The notes below the pieces were generated by a model. That model saw nothing but the letters and a program-made list of their open reading frames with translations. It was not told the origin of the DNA and ran no database searches. This document shows, piece by piece, positions 1 to 6,637 of a stretch of DNA of 9,035 bases (its first letter is position 1; the number at the start of each line of letters is the position of its first letter). Made by a program: the position numbers and the translations under genes. This DNA comes from an uncultured Porphyromonadaceae bacterium (GTDB taxonomy: Bacteria; Bacteroidota; Bacteroidia; Bacteroidales; Muribaculaceae): NCBI GenBank assembly GCA_902462525.1, contig CABQCA010000095.1, forward strand, positions 1 to 9,035, in the 5' to 3' direction.

Positions 1-208
1 TACCGTCGCGTTCTACGAGCGGATATCCGTCGGCAGTAAGGTAAAAATGAGCGTACTCATCGCCGACAAGCTGCACTTCGACAGTTGTGCCGTCGCCTTG
101 TGTGAATGTCATAAGCCCTTTTTTAGCGGGTATGGCATATGCGGCAGCGGCACTTACGCCGAGCATGACCGCGGCCATCATAGGTTTCAGAAGGATATAT
201 TTATTCAT
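1..208 (-). CDS. M6-family (immune inhibitor A-like) secreted metalloprotease, N-terminal fragment
   Basis: Only the first 69 codons are present; the gene runs leftward off the window, so the catalytic zinc motif (HExxH in this family) is not visible. The start is the ATG at 208-206, which opens a clear signal peptide: MNKYILLK, then a hydrophobic Ala/Met/Val-rich stretch to about residue 25 ending AAAAYA, with likely cleavage before IPAKKG. The mature start contains GLMTFTQGDGTTVEVQL followed by GDEYAHFYLTADGYPLVE. This is the conserved propeptide opening of M6 peptidases in Bacteroidales (pattern 'P.k.G....tq.DGt...v.l.GDE..H.y.T.DGypl'). The family consists of secreted proteases that cleave extracellular proteins. 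The gene is divergent from the FN3 protein at 445 and shares its 236-bp upstream region. The propeptide match is convincing; the catalytic state cannot be judged. Confidence 0.8.
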   Translation of the reverse strand, partial: MNKYILLKPMMAAVMLGVSAAAAYAIPAKKGLMTFTQGDGTTVEVQLVGDEYAHFYLTADGYPLVERDG

Positions 209-229
209 TGTCTCGAATACAATTCGGCA

Positions 230-237
230 CAAAATTA
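230..237 (-). promoter_or_regulatory. Candidate -7 box for the M6 peptidase gene
   Basis: Read on the minus strand, the bases are TAATTTTG, an exact match to the Bacteroidetes -7 consensus TAnnTTTG. The box ends 21 bases before the ATG at 208, which leaves a very short leader. I see no good -33 TTTG at the expected distance, so the call rests on the -7 box alone. It lies right beside the first AATTCGG copy (221-227), so a protein bound there would cover the start site. Confidence 0.4.
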
Positions 238-368
238 ACAAAAAATCGCAATTCGGATTATTAATGAATGTGAAAAATGCCCGAATTACTGTCAAAATGC
301 CGCCGAATTGTGAATCGGAGGGGCTTGGTGACAGCTAAAGCCAGTAACTTGAGAAAATAATGATGTGC

Positions 369-404
369 TTTTACGGTCAGAATCAGGGAAAAGTGCTATC
401 TTTG
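369..404 (+). promoter_or_regulatory. Candidate Bacteroidetes promoter for the FN3 protein
   Basis: TATCTTTG at 397-404 matches the Bacteroidetes -7 consensus TAnnTTTG exactly. A T-rich stretch (TTTTA at 369-373) lies at roughly the -33 position, although it lacks the preferred TTTG. The box ends 40 bases before the ATG at 445, so transcription would start near 410 with a leader of about 30-35 bases. No Shine-Dalgarno sequence is evident, as is usual for this phylum. Confidence 0.55.
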
Positions 405-444
405 CAGCATATTAGTCAGATTTTTACTTCTTAGTTATTATTAC

Positions 445-2265
445 ATGAATAAATTTTTACTTACCCTGTCAGCGGTGGCTGTGAGCGCATTCTATGTAGC
501 TGCCGAAGAAAACGTTTTGGCAGAGGCCGATTTCTCGACTCTTACCAACGGTACTGAAGAAGCTCCGGTGCTTTGCACATCGTATCCTTACGGCCCCTCG
601 GCATTCAAGGACTGGGTTGGCACAAGCACAGGCAAGATAGGTGAGGCCGGAACCTCCGGCATCTATATCCCTGACGGAAGCACCCTGTCGTCGCCTCGTT
701 TTTCGGGAGTTACGACCACCGGAGGCGCCATCAAGGTTACCATGACGGTGAAACTCAACAATACCAATATTGGTGGCGTAAGTCTCGCATGGGGCTACGG
801 CACGGCCCAGACTGTTTACCTCAGCAGCGGTGAATGGCAGGATATCGAGTATATCGTCACACCCACATCGGCATCGTCATACTCCAATCAGGCCAAAATA
901 TCGCCATTTCTTGTTGCCGACGGTATTTTCGTGAAGTATATCAAAATAGCTCAGTCGCCTGACTTTGTGTCGGCTCCTACGGTCTATCAGCCGTCCGATG
1001 CCGACGGAACATCGTTCACAGCCCGCTGGCGGACTGTCACCGGCGCTCTTAAATACTACATCGATGTCTACAGCTACGATGCTGCCGGCAACAAAGCTTT
1101 CTTCAAGGAGAATATGGAGGTTGTAGGTACGAGTGTGAAGATTGAGGGCCTTGACCCGGCTACAACCTATTATTACGTTGTCCGCGCCGCTAACGCAACC
1201 GGTGTCTCCAGCGACTCGGAAGAAATCGAGGTCGTAAAGGTCATCACTGAGATTGCGACGCCTGTGGCCAAGCTGATGTCGTGTGACGAAAGCGGCAACT
1301 TTACCGCATCGTGGAGTGAGGTCGCCGATGCCGACAGTTACTCTGTGGCTGTTTTCCGCTCGACGGTTCTTGCGGAGGCCGCCGAAGCTACCGTCCTGAG
1401 CGAGGATTTCAGCGCCATGACAACCGGTTCGCTCAGCTCCGTCGATTTCATAGGCGAGAGCAAGCTTGCTCTGCTCAGCGAACCCGGCTGGACGGGCAGT
1501 GACCTACTCAGCGCCGGAGGAGCAATCGGCATTTCTCCTTTCAGTGGAGATGCTTATATCGCCACACCGGCTCTCGACCTGTCGGCCGACGGCGGCAAGG
1601 CCACAGTGGTCATAAACATGGCCGGCAACCGGTATGGAACGTTTTACACCGGATATGTGGTTAAATTCTCGACTGTTGACGCCAATGGCAATGAATCGGT
1701 TCCCGTCGAAGTGACTATTGACAAGAAGGAATTCGCCGACTATACAGTTGCCCTCACCGGATGTACCGATGCCACCAAGGTCAAGGTGGCAGTGTCGGGC
1801 GACGATCGTGTGATAATCGACAACATCGACATAAAGCAGCTCAAGCCTGCCGGCTATGTGAGCACCACAACCTATGCTACAGCCGAGACCGAGGCCTGCG
1901 AGTACAGCGGCAAGGTGGAATTTGAAGCGGGCGTTAACTACACATTCGCCGTGGCTGCCAACGGCCGTACTGTCGACGGCGGTGAGATTACTGAAATTTC
2001 GTCGTCGCCGAGCGAGCCTCTTGTCATCACACCCAGCAGCGGTATCGGTTCGGTCGATGCTGCCGACAGTACAGTCATTGCCAAAGCCGGAGAAGGCACT
2101 GTTGCCATCACTACTCCAGCAGCGGCAACCGTTGAGATTGCCGATATTGCCGGCCGTGTGCTCGTGCGTTCGGCAGTCGCCGAAGGAACAAGCAGCATAG
2201 CTGTTCCGGCACGCGGTGTAGTGATAGTGAAGGTCGGTGCCAAAACAGCTAAAATGATATTCTGA
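445..2265 (+). CDS. Secreted multidomain protein: jelly-roll and fibronectin III-like domains with C-terminal sorting tail
   Basis: 606 residues. Residues 1-20 are a signal peptide (MNKFLLTLSAVAVSAFYVAA). Residues about 24-170 form a beta-rich domain opening with ADFSTLTNGT and closing with GIFVKYIKI. Residues 172-267 look like a fibronectin type III domain (FTARWRTVTGALKYYIDVYS; GLDPATTYYYVVRAAN). A second FN3-like domain starts at 271 (FTASWSEVADADSYSVAVFR). It is interrupted at about 317-466 by another jelly-roll-like domain (EDFSAMTTGS to VIIDNIDIKQL) and resumes at 467-530 (NYTFAVAANG, SSPSEPLVI). Residues 535-606 resemble a type IX secretion C-terminal sorting domain (ATVEIADIAGRVL, VIVKVGAKTAKMIF). 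No catalytic motif is visible, so a binding, adhesion or carbohydrate-recognition role at the cell surface is a guess. It lies 75 bp upstream of the C10 peptidase on the same strand, and its ATG follows a good promoter. Confidence 0.85.
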   Translation: MNKFLLTLSAVAVSAFYVAAEENVLAEADFSTLTNGTEEAPVLCTSYPYGPSAFKDWVGTSTGKIGEAGTSGIYIPDGSTLSSPRFSGVTTTGGAIKVTMTVKLNNTNIGGVSLAWGYGTAQTVYLSSGEWQDIEYIVTPTSASSYSNQAKISPFLVADGIFVKYIKIAQSPDFVSAPTVYQPSDADGTSFTARWRTVTGALKYYIDVYSYDAAGNKAFFKENMEVVGTSVKIEGLDPATTYYYVVRAANATGVSSDSEEIEVVKVITEIATPVAKLMSCDESGNFTASWSEVADADSYSVAVFRSTVLAEAAEATVLSEDFSAMTTGSLSSVDFIGESKLALLSEPGWTGSDLLSAGGAIGISPFSGDAYIATPALDLSADGGKATVVINMAGNRYGTFYTGYVVKFSTVDANGNESVPVEVTIDKKEFADYTVALTGCTDATKVKVAVSGDDRVIIDNIDIKQLKPAGYVSTTTYATAETEACEYSGKVEFEAGVNYTFAVAANGRTVDGGEITEISSSPSEPLVITPSSGIGSVDAADSTVIAKAGEGTVAITTPAAATVEIADIAGRVLVRSAVAEGTSSIAVPARGVVIVKVGAKTAKMIF

Positions 2266-2285
2266 TAAATTTTTCCTCACCACCT

Positions 2286-2328
2286 TAGGGCGGTGCGCGA
2301 CATCAGCAGCCGCGTACCGCCTTATTTT
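2286..2328 (+). terminator. Terminator-like hairpin between the FN3 protein and C10 peptidase
   Basis: GGCGGTGCGCG at 2289-2299 pairs with CGCGTACCGCC at 2311-2321 (11 bp with one G.U). Three more outer pairs, one a G.U, extend the stem to 2286/2324. The loop is 11 bases and TTTT follows at 2325-2328. It fits a rho-independent terminator for the upstream gene. It ends only 12 bases before the ATG of the peptidase, so any transcript of the peptidase that starts further upstream must read through it. Confidence 0.65.
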
Positions 2329-2340
2329 ACATTTCTTGTC

Positions 2341-5145
2341 ATGAAGAAAATACTTCCTTTTCTGTTTGCCGCTCTGCTTCCGGCCTCTGCCGGCGCCCGC
2401 GCTATCGGCAGCTCGGAGGCCGCCGCGATAGCAGCGCAGTTTCTGCACGGCGGCACTGCTGCAGCCATGCAAAAAGCGCCGTTAAAGGATAAAAAATTTG
2501 AAAACGAACCATACTATATTTTCAACCGCGGCGCCGGCGCCGGATTTGTCATTGTTTCCGGCGACGATCGCCTCGGTAGCGTCCTGGGATATGCCGACAA
2601 AGGCTGCATAGACCCCGATAACGCGCCTGAAGGCCTACGCGGTCTCCTTGATATGTATGAAAACGCGTATTCGGCTCTCGGTGAAGACCGTGAAACCGGC
2701 GCTACGGCATTGACCGAGCAGCCTGTCGCCGTGGTCGAACCGCTGTTGGGCGACATCGCATGGGGACAGAACTACCCATTCAATAACATGACTCCCGTCT
2801 ATACTCAGGACGGGGCCGAGCGCCACTACTACACAGGCTGTGTCGCTACTGCAGCCACGCAGATAATGCGCTACTACAGTTACCCGGCACAGGGCAGCGG
2901 CAGCAAGACATACACCGACCGCGCTTCGGGGCAGACGCTGAGCGCCGATTTTGGCGCCACTGCCTACGACTGGGCCAATATGCCTGCGGTATCGCCTGTG
3001 ATTCCGCGGCCTGCTGTCCGCGATGCATATGCCACACTGGCGGCGCAAATGGGCGTGGCTCTGGAAATGCAGTACGAAGTTGCCGGCAGCGGCACATACG
3101 ACATGCTTGTGCCGTATGCCCTGCGTACTTATTTCGGCTACGACGCCGGCGTGCGCAGCCATCGCCGCGACTGCTATCCTACTTCGGAATGGATGGCTAT
3201 TATTAAGGCCGAGCTCGATGCCGGTCGTCCGGTGTTCTATGGCGGCACGAGCGACCGCGGCACCGGCGGCCATGCCTTTGTGCTCGACGGCTATGACAGC
3301 GCCGACTATGTGCATGTGAACTGGGGCTGGACAGGCCGCAGCAACGGTTATTTTATGATAAATCATCTCGACCCGCAGAGTCTTGGCGAAGGCGGCGGTG
3401 CCGGCGGTTATAATCTCAGCCAGGATATGGTGACGGGCATACGCCCGGCAACAGAAGGCTCGGCTATGTCGTATGCTCTCTATGGTGCTTCGCGTTTCAG
3501 TTTCGACGGACCGTTCGCCGGCACGTTCAACGCCATGTCATATGTCGAGAATATCGATGTTGAACCTTATAACGGCCGTATTGAGGTACTTCTCACCGAT
3601 AAGGACGGAAATATCGCGGCGAGTCTCGGCGGCGAGGATATCTCGATTCCCGGGTTTTCGGCCGGACATTCCGGCAGCGTGTTTTTCCGGCCGACGAATG
3701 TGACTTCGGAAGTAAGCGGCGTGGCCGACGGCGACTACACCGTGCGTATGGGCTACCGTCAGGGCGACGGCAGTTTCGCAATTCTGCGCCATCCCAAAGG
3801 GTTGCCGGCGTGCTACGATGTGAAAGTGTCGCGGGGTATTGTCAGTATTGCGGGCCGTCGCGAGCCGGCTCCCGACTGTGTTCTCACGGAGCCAGTCGGA
3901 ACCGACGGCGATTTCTATGCCGGGGGTGCCGCGCGGCTTTCCCTCGCCATAGCCAACCGCAGCGCCGACTTCGTGGTGACGTCGCTTACGCTACGCCTCA
4001 CAAGCTGCACCGATGCTTCGGTAAGCTTCGACACGTCGCTGGGCTGCAACATCTACGATGAGTCGGCCGAGCGTCTTGATGTTCTGATGCCTGTGTCGGC
4101 GGCTGTCCCGGAGGGCGACTATTGGCTCACTGCAGTAGTGAAGGAGGGCGACAAGGAATATGCCGTGGCCGATGGCGCCGTCGGTCCGACACAGGTAAGA
4201 GTAAAATCCGTCACGGGACCTGTTGTGCGCGTAGCATCGGAAATGGCTTGGACTTCGGGCGCTTCCGATGCCTTGGCCGGTGCTGTCCGTCAGGGCGAAC
4301 TTTTCGGAGGTACAGTGGCGCTTCGCAATGCGGCGTTGCCTGGTTCTGTATCGGTTCTTGCGCGATTTGTCAATGAAACTACCGGCGAAAGTATTCCTCT
4401 TGTGCAGAGTGATGTCGATTTTACAGGAAATACGCCTCAGAGCGTGAGCTTCGCACGCTATCTGCCTTTCGATCCGGGCTCTTACCGCGTGACATATACC
4501 GCTGTCGACAGCGACGGACGTGAGACACCGCTCTACGACCCTTTCGAGCCTACAATAGTGACTGTGGCTTCTTCCGACAAACTGACCGCCGAAATGGTAG
4601 AATTCAGTATGCCCGAGCGTCTGCGTCAGGGCGAACGCGTGGCATGCTCGCTCACCTACCGCGGTCTGGCTACGGTTTCGCAGAACCTGTATGTGCGTCT
4701 GCGGCGTCTCACTTATCGCGGCGGCGAACTGGCCTACATGGGTTCGCAGCGTTTCGAGCCGGGAGTAGAGAAGAGCATCAGTTTCAACTACAGGCCCGGT
4801 ACTGACCTTGAAGACGGTCTTTATATGGTAATCGCTCAGACGGGCAACACCAGCGCTCAGACCGACATGGGCAATTACTCGGCTTATGGACGCGTTATTG
4901 CCATGGGCGATGTGACTTCTGCCGAACTGATCGAGGCCCGGAACAGTATTGCAGTGTGGGTCGAAGGCCGCACGCTGCGTTGTGCCGCCGACGGCGACTG
5001 CACTATAGACCGCATCGAGGTCTACAATGCCGCAGGTACTCTTGTGGCAACCGATGCCGACCTCAGTGCTCTTGCCGCGGGTTTCTACATAGCACGCGTG
5101 GCCCTCGCCGACGGCCGCTCTGCCGTTGCTAAAATCGCTCTGTAG
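2341..5145 (+). CDS. C10 family (streptopain-like) secreted cysteine peptidase with C-terminal sorting tail
   Basis: 934 residues from the ATG at 2341. An in-frame GTG at 2293 was rejected because it lies inside the terminator stem and its extension delays the signal peptide MKKILPFLFAALLPASAGA. Residues about 20-130 fit the Spi/propeptide region (SSEAAAIAAQFL, YYIFNRGAGAGFVIVSGDDR, ILGYADKG-like). The catalytic domain is about 135-370: WGQNYPFNNMTP at 141-152, the nucleophile in YTGCVATAATQIMRYY (Cys167), and GGHAFVLDGYD with His311. HVNWGW follows at 325-330. The 144-residue Cys-His spacing is close to that of streptopain. Residues 371-870 are beta-rich repeats, probably Ig-like. Residues 871-934 (IEVYNAAGTLVA, LAAGFYIARV, KIAL) look like a type IX sorting tail. 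The product is probably an autoprocessed extracellular or surface protease. It is much longer than streptopain (about 400 residues) because of the C-terminal half. No strong promoter lies directly upstream, so it is likely co-transcribed with the FN3 gene. Confidence 0.9.
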   Translation: MKKILPFLFAALLPASAGARAIGSSEAAAIAAQFLHGGTAAAMQKAPLKDKKFENEPYYIFNRGAGAGFVIVSGDDRLGSVLGYADKGCIDPDNAPEGLRGLLDMYENAYSALGEDRETGATALTEQPVAVVEPLLGDIAWGQNYPFNNMTPVYTQDGAERHYYTGCVATAATQIMRYYSYPAQGSGSKTYTDRASGQTLSADFGATAYDWANMPAVSPVIPRPAVRDAYATLAAQMGVALEMQYEVAGSGTYDMLVPYALRTYFGYDAGVRSHRRDCYPTSEWMAIIKAELDAGRPVFYGGTSDRGTGGHAFVLDGYDSADYVHVNWGWTGRSNGYFMINHLDPQSLGEGGGAGGYNLSQDMVTGIRPATEGSAMSYALYGASRFSFDGPFAGTFNAMSYVENIDVEPYNGRIEVLLTDKDGNIAASLGGEDISIPGFSAGHSGSVFFRPTNVTSEVSGVADGDYTVRMGYRQGDGSFAILRHPKGLPACYDVKVSRGIVSIAGRREPAPDCVLTEPVGTDGDFYAGGAARLSLAIANRSADFVVTSLTLRLTSCTDASVSFDTSLGCNIYDESAERLDVLMPVSAAVPEGDYWLTAVVKEGDKEYAVADGAVGPTQVRVKSVTGPVVRVASEMAWTSGASDALAGAVRQGELFGGTVALRNAALPGSVSVLARFVNETTGESIPLVQSDVDFTGNTPQSVSFARYLPFDPGSYRVTYTAVDSDGRETPLYDPFEPTIVTVASSDKLTAEMVEFSMPERLRQGERVACSLTYRGLATVSQNLYVRLRRLTYRGGELAYMGSQRFEPGVEKSISFNYRPGTDLEDGLYMVIAQTGNTSAQTDMGNYSAYGRVIAMGDVTSAELIEARNSIAVWVEGRTLRCAADGDCTIDRIEVYNAAGTLVATDADLSALAAGFYIARVALADGRSAVAKIAL

Positions 5146-5160
5146 ACCTTAGTATAAAGT

Positions 5161-5212
5161 ATACAAAATAACGGCCCCGTAGATTTCGCTTGTGCGTTTT
5201 CTACGGGGCCGT
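5161..5212 (-). terminator. Strong hairpin terminator in the convergent gap
   Basis: A perfect 13-bp stem is formed by 5171-5183 (ACGGCCCCGTAGA) and 5200-5212 (TCTACGGGGCCGT). Inside it are a T-T internal loop and a further CGC/GCG pair. On the minus strand the stem is followed by the T-rich run TATTTTGTAT (5170-5161), 38 bases past the stop of the actin-like gene. This makes it a good terminator for the minus-strand operon. On the plus strand the following bases (GATTATTGG) are less T-rich, so it may only weakly stop the C10 peptidase transcript. Confidence 0.8.
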
Positions 5213-5249
5213 GATTATTGGTCCGGTCTTCAACCGACAGCCGGTCTGC

Positions 5250-6637
5250 CTAAATCAAGGATCTGTAGGCGTCGAGGGCTTTGCCGTAGGCCGAAGCGTC
5301 GACTTTCATTTTTGTGCAGAGGGTCACGTACTCGTCGAGAGCCTGTACTATCGATGCTATCTCCTCCCGGTGCGGGCTCTGGCGCTTCTTGGGCAGATTC
5401 ACACGATATTCTTCGGCCGCTTTTGTTTTGCGGATTATGTCGGAGAACATGGTGAAGAGGCGCTTGTTGCCGGCGGCCTGGTAGCGGTCGCGGTTCTTCT
5501 CGAGCGCGGCAACGAAAGCCTGCGGGTCGAAATCATCGGGTTTTTCCTCTTCTGCGGTTTTCGGTTTCTCTTTTTTTACGGGGGCAGGACCGGCTACGAG
5601 CTGCATCACGCGTGCGCGGAGCAGAGCATCGGCAGAGACAACATGTGCGAAATTGCCTCCGAGGTTTTGCTTGAAGTACGGATTGCGTGCAGCTTCGCCG
5701 CGCAGCAGCAACAGCGTGCTGCTGCGGTCGGCATGCCGTTTTCGGCAAGAAAATCATCGAGAGCGCGCCGCAGTTCGCCATCGCCGCCGGTGGCGTCGAT
5801 TTCCCAGCGGTTAAGCCTGTAGCGGTAGGTATTGCCGTTGGTCAGCATGATATTGTCCATCACGATCTGATCGGTGCTTCTGAAGAATTCATCGGCTGCA
5901 CGACGGAGAGGACCTGTGTTCAGTTCGCGTGATTCGTAGGGGTTTTCAGCACATACGTCGGCCCAGATTATATCTTCAACAGCCTTGCTGCGCTGGTCTG
6001 TACCCAAGCCGATGAAGGTTTTCTCGACAATTGGCGTGGATTCGTCGGCGTCGATGAGCTGGAAGGTGATGTCACCGCCCTCGGCGCGCGCCACAAGCAC
6101 TTTCTGCGCGGTGTATTCGCTCAGCATAGTTTCGCGGACGAAGCGTGCGAGGTAGTCGCGGAACTTTTCGGCTTTTACATTTTCGTAGCCGTTTTCTCTG
6201 AACAGATTGAAAACGTGCAGCCGCTCGTTGTCGCTGATGTTCGATTCGAAAATGATGGTCAGTGGCATTGAGGCCCGGTAATCTTCGGGCCTGAGGTCGC
6301 TTTGGAACATCACTTCGCAGAAGAAGCGGCCGAATACCCATTCGGCGGCATCGAGAATCAGCTCGTTGGCGGGTTTTGTCTTTCCGTCGAGAGTGTATGA
6401 GCGGTTTAGCGACAAAGAGTCGAAATAGTTTGCGAATGCGCCTGCAGTGCCGCCTTCGGCGGCTCGGAGAGCCTCATTGCCTATGACGATTCCGGCCTGC
6501 GAGCAGTAGAAAGCCGGCGGTACCGGCCATTGTGCCCCTGGCATGGAGCGAAGTTTTCCCTCGCCATCGCACAGCCTGTATTCGAAGGCCATGCGATGGC
6601 GGGAAAGAGATATCAGTATTTTATAACTGTCGGTCAT
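5250..6637 (-). pseudogene. Degenerate Hsp70/actin-fold protein, reading frame broken near 5730
   Basis: The gene starts at the ATG 6637-6635, overlapping the upstream stop (ATGA). The first frame gives 343 residues, but after about residue 303 it turns into a Cys-rich, non-family tail ending at 5606. The next frame, open from about 5754 to the stop at 5250, continues naturally with DRSSTLLLLRGEAARNPYF. One missing C in CCGAC (5729-5731) would join them into 462 residues. The fold is Hsp70-like. It has an N-terminal strand pair (YKILISLSRHRMAFEYRL) and GIVIGNEAL at 49-57. A PLTIIFESNISDNERLHVFNLFRENGYENV segment at about 125-154 resembles the Hsp70 subdomain before its phosphate-2 loop, and ARAEGGDITFQLID follows at 183-196. 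LLLLRGEAARNP would be the adenosine loop. The phosphate-1 DxG is absent, so it may be a pseudo-ATPase. A charged linker (about 351-369) precedes a helical C-terminal domain. A sequencing error, a real mutation or programmed slippage could each explain the break. Confidence 0.7.
5701..5726 (-). repeat. Perfect 10-bp inverted repeat at the frame break
   Basis: CGCAGCAGCA at 5701-5710 is the exact reverse complement of TGCTGCTGCG at 5717-5726, with a six-base loop. In the minus-strand transcript the hairpin begins about three bases after the point where the frame must change (5729-5731). Such a GC-rich triplet-repeat hairpin could promote polymerase or sequencing slippage, or could pause ribosomes. 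Its position within the coding region is clear; a function is not. Confidence 0.6.

Larger units (their letters stand above)
209..444. promoter_or_regulatory. Divergent intergenic region with repeated AATTCGG motif
   Basis: This 236-bp AT-rich gap separates the leftward M6 peptidase from the rightward FN3 protein and must hold both promoters. The 7-mer AATTCGG occurs on the plus strand at 221-227 and 250-256, and on the minus strand (as CCGAATT) at 281-287 and 303-309. Read in their own direction the four copies share the core (C/T)AATTCGG. The outer pair extends to a perfect 10-bp inverted repeat: ACAATTCGGC at 219-228 and GCCGAATTGT at 302-311. The arrangement suggests binding sites for a regulator that acts on one or both genes. 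That role is inference. No convincing small ORF is present here. Confidence 0.5.

Noticed and set aside
2293..2340. GTG start adding 16 residues to the C10 peptidase
   Set aside because: The codon is within the hairpin stem, and the extension would bury a textbook signal peptide that begins at the ATG 2341.
1504..2472. 322-residue open frame on the minus strand
   Set aside because: It lies antisense to the well-supported FN3 protein and the start of the C10 gene, and is rich in Arg, Cys and His with no domain-like pattern, typical of a shadow frame in GC-rich coding DNA.
2635..3366. 243-residue minus-strand open frame
   Set aside because: It is antisense to the catalytic domain of the C10 peptidase; composition is low-quality and no motif is present.
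5735..5755. Canonical -1 programmed frameshift slippery heptamer
   Set aside because: No X-XXY-YYZ heptamer in the correct phase was found; the run GAA AAC would re-pair poorly after a -1 slip, so recoding is not supported beyond the nearby hairpin.
5190..5822. 210-residue plus-strand open frame
   Set aside because: It starts inside the terminator hairpin and runs antisense to the actin-like gene, whose protein sequence is far more convincing.
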